Shown in pieces: positions 8,858 through 17,187 of a stretch of 64,000 nucleotides of DNA. Position 1 is the stretch's first letter, and the number at the start of each line of letters is the position of its first letter. The position numbers were made by a program, and so were the translations under genes. The notes beneath the pieces are model-generated. The model worked only from the letters and a program-made list of their open reading frames with translations. It did no database searches and was not told the origin of the DNA. Origin of the DNA: Bacilli bacterium (GTDB lineage Bacteria > Bacillota_I > Bacilli_A > RF39 > UBA660); the NCBI GenBank assembly GCA_017541325.1, contig JAFXZI010000012.1:124001-188000 (forward strand), written 5' to 3'.

Positions 8858-9499
8858 TTATCCAAATAAATGAAAATTATATAATTGATTCATTATATGT
8901 GGCAATATATTTATAAGTATAAAACCTAAAGTATATATACTAAGTGGAACAAGTATAATATGTTTCTTACTTTTTAAATTATTACTTAAATTATGTAGTA
9001 TTACAATAAGTGTTGCAATTATATATAAGCCTATTACAAAACTAATATATACAAATATATTCCTTGGATTATCCTGCATTATAGGATTACTTAAAACCGA
9101 TGATAAGACTGCACCATTCATTAAACACAATCCAGTAATACTATGAGAAAACAAAAATATTAATCCAAAGACTGGAACAAACATTCCAATAAAGTGCCCT
9201 GCAATAAAGAAGATATATCCTCCAATCCACATACCAAAAGCTGTTTCACCAGGAGCTCCAAGTCCTGATACAAATCCTACAATTGCAAGAACAATTACCA
9301 TTAAAATATCAATATTAATATCACCTAAAGTACCTTTTAAAGTATTACTGTTAATATTACTTGATTTATAACTTTTTACTACACCATGATTTAATCTTTC
9401 TAAAGAATTATATGCTTCTTTAATAGCTCTATCTGGATTTGTTTCATATATTTTATTTAATTCTTTGATATACATATCAAATTCTTTTCTTCGTTCCAT
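8858..9499 (-). CDS. Multi-pass membrane protein, function unknown
   Basis: A 213-residue protein with a soluble, charged N-terminal 60 residues followed by hydrophobic segments at about 62-80, 86-110, 112-134, 146-168 and 182-202, so four or five membrane spans. No motif links it to a known family. The start ATG has an AAGGAG site at proper distance. It lies downstream of the DUF5305-like gene but is separated from it by a strong terminator hairpin, so it may be a separate unit. Its position next to export genes hints at, but does not show, a role at the membrane. Confidence 0.7.
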   Translation of the reverse strand: MERRKEFDMYIKELNKIYETNPDRAIKEAYNSLERLNHGVVKSYKSSNINSNTLKGTLGDINIDILMVIVLAIVGFVSGLGAPGETAFGMWIGGYIFFIAGHFIGMFVPVFGLIFLFSHSITGLCLMNGAVLSSVLSNPIMQDNPRNIFVYISFVIGLYIIATLIVILHNLSNNLKSKKHIILVPLSIYTLGFILINILPHIMNQLYNFHLFG

Positions 9500-9511
9500 A
9501 TATACTCCTTC

Positions 9512-9544
9512 TAATAAAAAAGATTTAGGAACCTAAATCTTTTT
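9512..9544 (-). terminator. Strong terminator after the DUF5305-like gene
   Basis: A 13-bp stem (9517-9529 with 9532-9544) with a two-base centre is followed by TTTTTATTA on the minus strand. It closes the sipW/DUF5305 transcript. Confidence 0.85.
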
Positions 9545-9549
9545 ATATA

Positions 9550-10617
9550 TTATTTTTCACTTATTGCAAATACATATAATAAATCAGTATTTGTAGGAAT
9601 AATAAATTCTGTTCCATTTTTTTCTTGATTCTCTAACATTAATATAGGTTGTTGTAATGAATCTCTTATCTCTAACATATCATTAAATGAATCTACTTCA
9701 ACTACTTTATATTTATCTAAATCAAATCTAGTATTAATTCTTTGGATATATGAATGATAGTTAGATACAATTTTCTTTAGTTCAATTCTATATTTATCAT
9801 TAGATGATCTGTGATTACTTATATATACACATAATAAGTTAATTGCAAATATATCTAATAATAACATTACTACTGGAGGTATTAAATACATAAAGTCATT
9901 ATATTTTTTATCACATATTAGAATACTATCATTACTTTCAACTAAGTCATCATTAATATCAACTGCCATTGTCTTTGTAGTTAATGGTATTACTAACGAA
10001 ACTACAGAATCATTACTTTTCTCTTCTGAAAATTCTTGACATGATCCAATTGTTTTAACATGAAGATTAACTGTTAAAGTACTTTCTATATTACCTAAAC
10101 TATAAGTATTTACAAATTTCTTTATTTTATCATTATATTTATTATAATCAATTTTAATATTTTCATTAATATTTATATTACTCTCGTTATTAGAATATCC
10201 AACTTTAGTTTTTACTAAAGTATCATTATAATTATATAATGATTTATTTGTATTCTTATCTTTTACATCAACAAAAGCTTCTATATAGTATGAATATGTA
10301 AAATCAATATTCTTTTTACCAGTATCAATTGTATAATTGAAGTTTGCATCAATATAATCAATTAAACTTGCAATATATTGCCTTTCGTTTTCAGCATACT
10401 TTTTATCAAAAAATTCATTTTCTTTCAAATATACTTTGTAATCAATATTACTATTTTCTACATATTCTACATATTTATTTTTTGTTTTGCTAAAAAATAT
10501 TCCTGTGAAATATATAAAAATAAGCGTCAATAGTACTATTACACATATGTAAATAGTAATAATACTTTTTTTTCTAGCACTATCTTTAAACATCTTATTT
10601 ACTTCATCTTTTCGCAT
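9550..10617 (-). CDS. DUF5305-like membrane-anchored protein of the SipW locus
   Basis: The 355-residue protein has an N-terminal membrane segment (about 19-43), an extracytoplasmic region rich in beta-strand patterns, a second membrane segment (about 242-266) and a cytoplasmic tail of about 90 residues. The opening of the outer domain (YKVYLKENEFFDKKY) and the overall N-TM, beta domain, TM plan fit DUF5305, a family that in archaea and Bacillota accompanies S26B signal peptidases. It lies 24 bases downstream of the signal peptidase gene and shares its transcript. A role in handling or placing SipW-exported proteins is inference from this pairing. Confidence 0.62.
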   Translation of the reverse strand: MRKDEVNKMFKDSARKKSIITIYICVIVLLTLIFIYFTGIFFSKTKNKYVEYVENSNIDYKVYLKENEFFDKKYAENERQYIASLIDYIDANFNYTIDTGKKNIDFTYSYYIEAFVDVKDKNTNKSLYNYNDTLVKTKVGYSNNESNININENIKIDYNKYNDKIKKFVNTYSLGNIESTLTVNLHVKTIGSCQEFSEEKSNDSVVSLVIPLTTKTMAVDINDDLVESNDSILICDKKYNDFMYLIPPVVMLLLDIFAINLLCVYISNHRSSNDKYRIELKKIVSNYHSYIQRINTRFDLDKYKVVEVDSFNDMLEIRDSLQQPILMLENQEKNGTEFIIPTNTDLLYVFAISEK

Positions 10618-10641
10618 AATAGTACTCCTTTCTATATCTTT

Positions 10642-11790
10642 TTATTTTTCAAATAATGATCTGAACCATAAAGTAGGTACTCCGATATATTTTATCTTTA
10701 TATTTACTACTCCTTCTATATCATCAGCACTCCTGAATTCAGAGTCATTATCTTTATTAGCGTCACCTTTTGTAATATAACTTGTTTGTCCATTTACAGT
10801 TCTAATATCTACTATTCTATGAACTGTTTTAATTCCATTATAGTTAAAAACTATTATTTGTCCTTTCTTAAGTGTTTGTCCTTCATATTTCTCATATATA
10901 ATTGCGTCACCCTTATCAATAGTTCCTGTCATACTTTTAGAACCTATTACTATAAGTCCATATTTAAACTGACAAGATATTAACATTACAAATAGTGTTA
11001 ATATGATAAATACAACTGCAGTCACAATTATATTTTTCTTGTCTTTATCTCTTTTTGCTGCAAATTCTTTCTTTTTATAAATACTTTCAAAGATAAAGAA
11101 TAATATTAATGGTATAAACATTCTTAAGAAAGATCTCATAAGAATATATATTTTTGGAATAATAGGAACTAAATATAAAGGAAGTGTTGTTATTAATCGA
11201 TAAGCTATAATTCCTTTAGATCCATATCTAGTAACCATATAATTAAATAATAAGTTACATGATATTGATGCGAATAGAATAAATCCAACTACAAGTAGAA
11301 AATCATCTATTCTATTTAAATCATATATTCCAATATTTACTAGTAAATCAATTAATGTCATCATTACAAGTATTAAGAACCATGATGGATTAATCTTTTT
11401 ACCTTTATGAACTAATACTGTATCTTGTATCATATATCTTCTTCTTATTAGCTCGGATACGATAATTGTTATTGTTATTGGAATAAATACATTTATTATA
11501 TTTTTTAAATTAAATATATATTTATTCTTTTCGAATCCAAAATATAAACCTAACAAGTAGAATAAAGCTACATATATTACTCCAAATATGATCATTAATA
11601 TTAATGTTTTCTTTTCATATATTGATTTAATACTTTTTCTTTTAAACAGAAAATGTGAAATCATACAATATGCAACTAATATTAATGCTAAAACCATTCT
11701 ATTGATAACACTTGATGCAAAGAGGATAAAGAATAAGAATATGATCATTATAATTTCAAAAATATATATTTCTAATTTTTCTCTTCTCAT
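10642..11790 (-). CDS. sipW: SipW-type (S26B) signal peptidase I with multi-pass N-terminus
   Basis: The catalytic domain occupies about 278-382: GSKSMTGTI holds the nucleophile Ser286, TVHRI has His324 where bacterial type-I enzymes have lysine, and GDAN (342-345) with nearby Asp residues completes the Ser-His-Asp set. This is the archaeal/ER-like S26B class, to which Bacillus SipW belongs. Unusually, about 270 residues with six or seven hydrophobic segments precede the catalytic domain, and one further segment (252-273) anchors it. SipW enzymes cleave TasA-family precursors, and a TasA-like gene stands directly upstream (11827-12354). AAGGGA supports the ATG start. Confidence 0.88.
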   Translation of the reverse strand: MRREKLEIYIFEIIMIIFLFFILFASSVINRMVLALILVAYCMISHFLFKRKSIKSIYEKKTLILMIIFGVIYVALFYLLGLYFGFEKNKYIFNLKNIINVFIPITITIIVSELIRRRYMIQDTVLVHKGKKINPSWFLILVMMTLIDLLVNIGIYDLNRIDDFLLVVGFILFASISCNLLFNYMVTRYGSKGIIAYRLITTLPLYLVPIIPKIYILMRSFLRMFIPLILFFIFESIYKKKEFAAKRDKDKKNIIVTAVVFIILTLFVMLISCQFKYGLIVIGSKSMTGTIDKGDAIIYEKYEGQTLKKGQIIVFNYNGIKTVHRIVDIRTVNGQTSYITKGDANKDNDSEFRSADDIEGVVNIKIKYIGVPTLWFRSLFEK

Positions 11791-11826
11791 ATAATCCCTT
11801 CTTTATCTACTTTCCATTAAGTATTA

Positions 11827-12354
11827 TTAAGCAGCAGGACTTGCTACATAAGTAACATTAATAGTTGTTGTTGAATCTTCAGCTTGAACTGGTGTTTTAA
11901 TTAATTTAACATCAACTTTTACTTTAGCAGTTGCTTGAGCATTTAATGTTTGAGCTCCAGTCCATTCAGCATAACTACCACCACTTGGTTGATAATATAC
12001 TTTTACTTCAAAGAATTCACCTTTTGAATTAGTTATTGTAGGAACAGCAATTGATGCATTTACATCTGTTTCTTTATTTTTTATTTCAAACTCTGTAGAA
12101 ACTGTTTCATTTAAAATCATATTTTCAATTGTAAATGTTGCAGTTGTTGCATTGTCTGCTGAACTAATAGCAGTTACTTTTCCAGTTACTCCAGAATTTA
12201 CACCATCGTATACAACTTTTAATGTAGTGTCTCCAGCAGCTGCTGTTGCATTATTGATCTTTAATGTTTGACTTGATACTACGGCATATCCAACTCCAAG
12301 AACTAGGACTAAAGCAACTATAGCTAAAGCAAAAATACTTTTTCTATTTTTCAT
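11827..12354 (-). CDS. TasA/camelysin-like secreted protein with SipW-type signal peptide
   Basis: The 175-residue precursor has a basic start, a hydrophobic core (7-22) and the GVGYAVVSSQTL junction typical of SipW-dependent signal peptides. The mature part of about 150 residues is Ala/Thr/Val-rich with alternating strand patterns and no cysteines, as in TasA-type fibre subunits. SipW lies immediately downstream on the same strand, so the pair is probably enzyme and substrate. A leader of about 100 bases with a 12-bp hairpin (12381-12423) precedes the GGAGGTG ribosome site. Fibre formation is inferred from the family and was not seen directly. Confidence 0.75.
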   Translation of the reverse strand: MKNRKSIFALAIVALVLVLGVGYAVVSSQTLKINNATAAAGDTTLKVVYDGVNSGVTGKVTAISSADNATTATFTIENMILNETVSTEFEIKNKETDVNASIAVPTITNSKGEFFEVKVYYQPSGGSYAEWTGAQTLNAQATAKVKVDVKLIKTPVQAEDSTTTINVTYVASPAA

Positions 12355-12380
12355 CCTATTCTCACCTCCATATCTTCTTT

Positions 12381-12423
12381 TACTATGGGAACTAACAATA
12401 GTCTTAATACCGTTCCCATAGTA
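12381..12423 (-). promoter_or_regulatory. Leader hairpin / inverted repeat in the TasA-like gene leader
   Basis: TACTATGGGAAC (12381-12392) and GTTCCCATAGTA (12412-12423) are perfect 12-base inverted repeats with a 19-base spacer. A TATAAT box on the minus strand (12470-12475) lies upstream, so the repeat falls in the untranslated leader and would fold as a stem-loop about 12 bases before the ribosome site. It could stabilise the mRNA, control translation or bind a protein as DNA. Confidence 0.6.
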
Positions 12424-12469
12424 TTAAAAACTTTTAATAGTTTGAATGCCTATCCTAAACTACAATTAA

Positions 12470-12551
12470 ATTATAATGCACAAAAATGTAAAAAATCTAT
12501 AGTTTTACGTAAAAAGTATTTCATTTTACACTTATTGTGTTAAACTATAAT
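12470..12551. promoter_or_regulatory. Divergent promoter region between TasA-like and Hint-protein genes
   Basis: Minus-strand TATAAT at 12470-12475 serves the TasA-like gene, with only a weak -35. Plus-strand TATAAT at 12546-12551, with TTTACA 15 bases upstream (12525-12530), serves the Hint-domain gene. Between them are several GTAAAA/TTTTAC half-sites in both orientations, which could bind a shared regulator. Confidence 0.45.
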
Positions 12552-12580
12552 TGTAAAGATAAAAAAGGATTGTGAAAAAT

Positions 12581-14932
12581 ATGAATAGAAAGTATTACTT
12601 TTTCCTATTCTCTATTTGCTTTTTAGTATTAATAATGGGAATTGGATATGCAACCGTTAATGATGTTACTTTATCTGTTAACGGTACGGCATCAGCTGAT
12701 GAAAACGGAACAATAAAAATAACAAATGTTACTTTAACTGGAAGTAGTAATGTAACTGCATCTAATCCATCTTGGACTGATACAACTGTTAGTTTTTCTG
12801 CTACATTTAGATTAGGTAATAATGATGCTTCTGCTACAGAAGAACATTCAGCTACTTATCATGTAACTGTTAGAAATGATTCAATACAAAGTTATGTCTT
12901 TAGTTCAGATGTATTTAATCCTGATATAAATGTTACTCAAGTTCCTCGAGGTGAACAACTAAACTACTCATATGAAATATCTGGTTTAACTCTTGGAGAA
13001 GAAATACCTGCAAAAAGTACTAAAGAGTTTGATGTAACCTTATATATGTATCCATCAGGAGGAGCTGGAACATATTCAATTAATGTTGATGCAGATGTAG
13101 AAACTGAGGAAAATAACGATGGTATTTTAAATGGATCTGTTAATGAACCAAGAACAGGTGATTTATCAGGAACTAATACCCTAGCTCATTTTACAATCGA
13201 TGTAATGAATTCATATCAAACAGCAAAAGAATTTACCTTATCATTAAATAATAATAATTTTGAAATAGTAGATCAAAACGGAAATAGTCTCACAAATCCA
13301 TTTACTATAAATGCAAATACAGATTCACAAACCTATGATATATATATAAAGATCAAAAACAATGCAACATTCCCTAACGATACTCAAAGATTTAACATAT
13401 TACTTCATCCAACAGATGATAGTCCTATAACAATTGGAACAGTAATTATTACAGTTGATGTTGATCCATCTATGACAGATTACGAACCACCTAATATTAC
13501 AAGTTTTACTGCAACAAAAGGTAATAATACAAAAACAATTACATTAAACTGGGCAGCAACTGATAACTTTGGAGTTGACCATTATAATCTATATATGTAT
13601 AACAACAATAATACATTAGTTAAACAACAACTAGATATTACAAATACAACATATACATTTGATAATTTAACTAATGGAACATATAACTTTAAACTAGAAG
13701 CAGTTGATGGAAGTGATAATACTGCAACTCAAACAATTGCAAATACAGCATATACTTGGACATATACAGTAACAATAAACTGTACAAACTGTAGTGCTAA
13801 TCCAAATGGTGGTACAGTTGAAGCAGGACAAACTTATACAACAACGTTTAGTGGAACAGGAAATTATAATGCACCTACTAGAATGAACAGTGTTTATATG
13901 TATGACAGTACAACTGGAGAAGAAACTCAACTTACTAATGGGCAATATACATATTCAACAAATACTCGTATTTTAACAATTGAAAATGTTACAGGAAATA
14001 TAAGAATTGCTGCACAAGGATATCAACAAACATGTTTAGTTGAAGGAACTAAAATACTACTATATAATGGAACAACAAAAAATATAGAAGATATTAATTA
14101 TGATGATTTACTTGCTGTATGGAATCATGATACAGGAAGTCTAACATATGAATATCCTCTATGGATTGAAAATGAGCATGAATCTAATAAATATATAGAA
14201 ATAACATTCAGTGATAATACAAAACTTAATATAGTAAATGATCACGGATTATATGATGTAGAACATAAAAAATATATTAGAATATCCGATGAAGAATTTA
14301 AAGTTGGTGCTAGAATTGCAAAAATTACTGATGATGGGGATTTTAGTGAAGTTACAATTACTAACATTCAAGAAATAAATAAAAAAGTAAAATATTATTT
14401 TGTAGGTAGTACAACATACTTTAATATAATCGCAAATAATGTTTTAACTACTGATTCTAATACTTTAATATCTAACTTCTATGGTTTTGATGAAAAAGCT
14501 AAATGGCCGGAACAAAAACAATATATTGTAAACGATTCAAACAACATCTTACCATATGAACAATTTAAAGATGTATTACCATATTATTTATATAAAGGTT
14601 TTAGAGCTGGAGAAGTAGGATTCTTAGTAAATAATAATATTATTACAATAGATCAATTTAAATATTATTTATCAGATTTAATAGTAAGTGATTATTATTT
14701 AAGAAAACCAATTAATAAGAATGGAAAGAATTATTGGATGGTAACTACTAGTCTTGATGATTTAACTGACAAAGAAAAATACCTATATAAAGAAGGAGAT
14801 ACTTATACTCTACCAGAAAACAATAATGAAAACTTTATAGGGTGGTTAAATACATCAGATAATAAAATATATCAAGCAAACAATAATATAACTGTTAATC
14901 ATGGTATTCATTTTATTGCAAAATATAAATAA
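12581..14932 (+). CDS. SipW-exported surface protein with FN3 and Hint autoprocessing domains
   Basis: The 783-residue protein begins with a signal peptide whose MGIGYATVND junction matches SipW substrates. Two TasA-like beta modules follow (about 25-300), then a fibronectin type III-like domain (about 301-390), a linker domain with NCTNC, and a Hint domain (about 485-622). Hint starts at Cys485 in TCLVEGTKIL, carries the block-B-like histidine in NDHGLY and ends in YFNIIANNVLTT. The last 160 residues end in an InlB-repeat-like module with FIGWL. Hint domains break or rearrange the peptide bond before their first cysteine. I start at ATG 12581 because AAGGA is 11 bases before it but only 2 bases before the upstream in-frame GTG. 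It is one of few plus-strand genes here. Confidence 0.82.
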   Translation: MNRKYYFFLFSICFLVLIMGIGYATVNDVTLSVNGTASADENGTIKITNVTLTGSSNVTASNPSWTDTTVSFSATFRLGNNDASATEEHSATYHVTVRNDSIQSYVFSSDVFNPDINVTQVPRGEQLNYSYEISGLTLGEEIPAKSTKEFDVTLYMYPSGGAGTYSINVDADVETEENNDGILNGSVNEPRTGDLSGTNTLAHFTIDVMNSYQTAKEFTLSLNNNNFEIVDQNGNSLTNPFTINANTDSQTYDIYIKIKNNATFPNDTQRFNILLHPTDDSPITIGTVIITVDVDPSMTDYEPPNITSFTATKGNNTKTITLNWAATDNFGVDHYNLYMYNNNNTLVKQQLDITNTTYTFDNLTNGTYNFKLEAVDGSDNTATQTIANTAYTWTYTVTINCTNCSANPNGGTVEAGQTYTTTFSGTGNYNAPTRMNSVYMYDSTTGEETQLTNGQYTYSTNTRILTIENVTGNIRIAAQGYQQTCLVEGTKILLYNGTTKNIEDINYDDLLAVWNHDTGSLTYEYPLWIENEHESNKYIEITFSDNTKLNIVNDHGLYDVEHKKYIRISDEEFKVGARIAKITDDGDFSEVTITNIQEINKKVKYYFVGSTTYFNIIANNVLTTDSNTLISNFYGFDEKAKWPEQKQYIVNDSNNILPYEQFKDVLPYYLYKGFRAGEVGFLVNNNIITIDQFKYYLSDLIVSDYYLRKPINKNGKNYWMVTTSLDDLTDKEKYLYKEGDTYTLPENNNENFIGWLNTSDNKIYQANNNITVNHGIHFIAKYK

Positions 14933-14957
14933 AAAGGACTAAACTAGTCCTTTTTTT
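14931..14957. terminator. Bidirectional terminator between convergent genes
   Basis: AAAAAGGACTA (14931-14941) pairs with TAGTCCTTTTT (14945-14955), with T-runs on both strands. It serves the Hint-protein gene and the converging DUF4298-like gene, whose stop lies within it. Confidence 0.85.
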
Positions 14958-15243
14958 GTTCCCATTCTTTAATAATATTTTTCATCTCATTTATCAAATC
15001 ATTAATATCTTCATTCATATTCCAAACAGAGTCTTCACTCAGTACTCCTGCTTTTATATTTTTTATTTTATTACTTTCATATTTTTCTTTATCTAAAAAC
15101 CAGTTTTTACTTTCATAGTATTTATTTATTAAATAAATATCTTTCTTTTTATTCTTAAATGTATTTAATGCGTTATCTAATTCTTTAATACTTAGTAATA
15201 TATTATTTAATCTTTCTTCATTTTTATTAATTCTTTCTATCAT
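14944..15243 (-). CDS. DUF4298-like small protein
   Basis: A 99-residue, highly charged helical protein. After a long N-terminal coiled-coil-like region come YYESKNWFLD and AGVLSEDSVW, the two stretches that mark DUF4298, whose function is unknown. The start is the ATG at 15243, preceded by GAGGAT; a longer reading would begin inside that site. It overlaps the end of the upstream 155-residue gene by 17 bases, which suggests the two products are made together. Cytoplasmic. Confidence 0.65.
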   Translation of the reverse strand: MIERINKNEERLNNILLSIKELDNALNTFKNKKKDIYLINKYYESKNWFLDKEKYESNKIKNIKAGVLSEDSVWNMNEDINDLINEMKNIIKEWEQKKD

Positions 15244-15694
15244 TTGTATCCTCATTTATTTTATTTATAATTATTTTTGTTTCTTCTATAATATTATTAT
15301 TTTTATTATATTTAATTAAATATTCTAATAATTTCATCAATTCTTGTTTGTTATCTTTAAAAACAGATAAATTATCTTCAATACAAAATAATAATCTATA
15401 AATAGAAATATCTTCTTCTCCTTCAAACACTTCATCAATTAAATCAAGTCCTGATTCAACAACAACTTCTTCTAGTTTTCCATATTTGTTTGAAAAATCA
15501 TTTACTATTTTTATATCTTTAATAATAGATTTATAAAAGATGATATGTGACAATTGAATGCTTTCTTCAGACACTCCATATTCATGTTCATTATAATCTA
15601 TATTATTATGGATACATATTCCTTCATACTTATCACCAAAAATATCCTCTAATAATATTTTTTTATCATCATATTTACCTAAATTCTTAAGCAT
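15227..15694 (-). CDS. Hypothetical protein with possible Sm/LSM-like N-terminus
   Basis: The first 60 residues read as a small beta domain: DIFGDKYEGICIHNN followed by QLSHIIFYKSIIKDI, a strand pattern that resembles small LSM-type domains found in similar Bacillota proteins. The rest (about 65-155) is acidic and helical. This reading is tentative. The gene has an AGGTG ribosome site and overlaps the DUF4298-like gene downstream, so the two are co-translated. No membrane segment. Confidence 0.6.
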   Translation of the reverse strand: MLKNLGKYDDKKILLEDIFGDKYEGICIHNNIDYNEHEYGVSEESIQLSHIIFYKSIIKDIKIVNDFSNKYGKLEEVVVESGLDLIDEVFEGEEDISIYRLLFCIEDNLSVFKDNKQELMKLLEYLIKYNKNNNIIEETKIIINKINEDTNDRKN

Positions 15695-15701
15695 AAAACA
15701 C

Positions 15702-16379
15702 CTACTTATTTCTCAATGTTCTTAAATAATCTTTTTGTTCATTAGTAATTCTATAGCTTTCAATAGCTTTTTGAATAGTCTTATTATGTGTCCATTTATC
15801 TAACTTATGATTTTCTATATAAGGAATAGTTGCATCATATTGTTTGGCAAGAGCAGTCGCAAAATACCATGCAATCATCATATTTACATAGTATTCATTT
15901 GATTTAATATTAGATACAAGTTCTAAATAATCTTTTTTAAACTCATCATCTAAATAATACTGCATAAGCATACCTATTCCAAAACGAATAGTATATGTCT
16001 CTTTTGATTTTATCCATTTTTTTATTTGTACTATTAACTTATCAATATGTTTTTTAAATATTTTAGGAGACATTTGATCACATGTTGCCCAATTATCTAC
16101 ATATGGTAAAAATTTGTTTATATAGTTAATACATTCATCATAATCTTTTAATTCAGAAATAATAAAAGCATGCAATTGATTTTCATCAAAATATTTGTGA
16201 GGTAACTCATCTAAAAAAGATTTATAATCTTCTTTTGCTATTTTCTTAGAGAGTTTTCTTAAATCAGGAGTACGTATACCAATTATAGTATCAGGATCTC
16301 TTGTAGGAATTAACTTTATTTGAAAATCACGATATTTTATATCTTGTAAATTAAATAATTCTTCATTTATAGAACTCAT
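15702..16379 (-). CDS. AlkD-like DNA alkylation repair protein (HEAT-repeat glycosylase family)
   Basis: The 225-residue all-helical protein carries the family's recognisable stretches: GIRTPDLRKL near 33-42, HKYFDENQLHAF (about 61-72), DNWATCDQMSP (about 94-104) and KSKETYTIRFGIG. AlkD-family proteins excise positively charged alkylated bases from DNA using a HEAT-repeat groove. The Asp and Trp of DNWATCD correspond to the active-site region of AlkD-type enzymes. The start ATG lies 6 bases from nothing overlapping; the gene begins the small operon with the LSM-like and DUF4298-like genes (gap of 7 bases). Cytoplasmic. Confidence 0.85.
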   Translation of the reverse strand: MSSINEELFNLQDIKYRDFQIKLIPTRDPDTIIGIRTPDLRKLSKKIAKEDYKSFLDELPHKYFDENQLHAFIISELKDYDECINYINKFLPYVDNWATCDQMSPKIFKKHIDKLIVQIKKWIKSKETYTIRFGIGMLMQYYLDDEFKKDYLELVSNIKSNEYYVNMMIAWYFATALAKQYDATIPYIENHKLDKWTHNKTIQKAIESYRITNEQKDYLRTLRNK

Positions 16380-16404
16380 AACATCACCAAGTAAAGTATA
16401 ACAT

Positions 16405-16427
16405 AAAAAAAGATGAATTAATCATCT
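16405..16427 (-). terminator. Terminator after the 111-residue hypothetical gene
   Basis: AGATGA (16411-16416) pairs with TCATCT (16422-16427), followed by a run of seven T residues with one interruption on the minus strand. Confidence 0.65.
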
Positions 16428-16436
16428 CTCTATTTA

Positions 16437-16772
16437 TTAACTTCTTTTAATTATTTTTGAATAACCTTCTTCTGGAACAATAATATTATGTTCAGCATCT
16501 TCTGGTAATGAATGATTATATTCAGTTGTATAATATACGTGAGCTGGACTTCCTATTGGTATTTTAATAGATGAATCTGATCCAATTACTCTTCCAATAA
16601 ACGAACTAATAATTCCTCTTTCCATCCCTTGATTTAATAAAAAGCCATATTCATTATCAGAAATACCATGATATTCATTTCTTAAAAAAGAATATATTTT
16701 ACTTGAACGTGAAATACCATATGCATTATCTCTTATAGTTCTAGTAGAAACATATAATTCAAAATTTTCCAT
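16437..16772 (-). CDS. Small hypothetical protein
   Basis: A 111-residue soluble protein with no signal peptide, cysteine or membrane segment. It is moderately basic in the N-terminal half and ends in IIKRS. No motif recognised. It has its own promoter (16794-16821), an AAAGGTG ribosome site and a terminator, so it is a single-gene unit between csaA and the AlkD-like gene. The complete set of expression signals argues that it is a real gene. Confidence 0.7.
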   Translation of the reverse strand: MENFELYVSTRTIRDNAYGISRSSKIYSFLRNEYHGISDNEYGFLLNQGMERGIISSFIGRVIGSDSSIKIPIGSPAHVYYTTEYNHSLPEDAEHNIIVPEEGYSKIIKRS

Positions 16773-16793
16773 ACATACACACCTTTCACCTAT

Positions 16794-16821
16794 ATTATAT
16801 ATATTTAAAATATTATTTCAA
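16794..16821 (-). promoter_or_regulatory. Sigma-A-type promoter of the 111-residue gene
   Basis: TTGAAA (16816-16821) and TATAAT (16794-16799) with a 16-base spacer on the minus strand, about 20 bases before the start codon's ribosome site. Confidence 0.65.
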
Positions 16822-16833
16822 TACTAGTTTTTA

Positions 16834-17163
16834 TTATCCTAATTTATCTCCATTTTCAACGATTTGATCAGGTTTTATTAAAACAACTCCTTGTTTACTA
16901 TAAGTTCCTAAAACCAATACTTCAGACATAAAATTTGCGATTTGTCTTGGGGGAAAATTAATTACTGCTAAAACTTGTTTTCCAACTAAATCTTCATTTC
17001 TATAAACATCTGTTATTTGAGCAGATGATTTTTTTATTTCTATCTCTTTACCAAAATCGATTGTTAATTGAAACGCTGGTTTTTTAGCTTTTTCAAACAC
17101 TTTAGAGTCTATTATTGTACCTACTCTAATATCTAACTTTGTAAAATCATCGAATGTAACCAT
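16834..17163 (-). CDS. csaA: CsaA-type tRNA-binding-domain protein
   Basis: The 109 residues are a single OB-fold tRNA-binding domain: DFTKLDIRVGTI at the start, SSAQIT in the middle and FPPRQIANFMSEVLVLG near residues 71-87, which is the CsaA hallmark. Its length equals that of Bacillus CsaA. Family members form dimers, bind tRNA and have been described as export-related chaperones in Bacillus. A GAAAGGA site precedes the ATG. No terminator of its own is clear before the next promoter. Cytoplasmic. Confidence 0.9.
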   Translation of the reverse strand: MVTFDDFTKLDIRVGTIIDSKVFEKAKKPAFQLTIDFGKEIEIKKSSAQITDVYRNEDLVGKQVLAVINFPPRQIANFMSEVLVLGTYSKQGVVLIKPDQIVENGDKLG

Positions 17164-17187
17164 ATTGATTTCCTTTCAAAATTATTT

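Noticed and set aside
12572-12580. GTG start nine bases earlier for the Hint protein
   Set aside because: AAGGA would be only 2 bases from GTG; ATG at 12581 has better spacing and gives a normal signal peptide start.
14944-15694. Toxin-antitoxin pair
   Set aside because: The two small overlapping genes resemble DUF4298 and a possible Sm-like protein; neither has toxin or antitoxin features.
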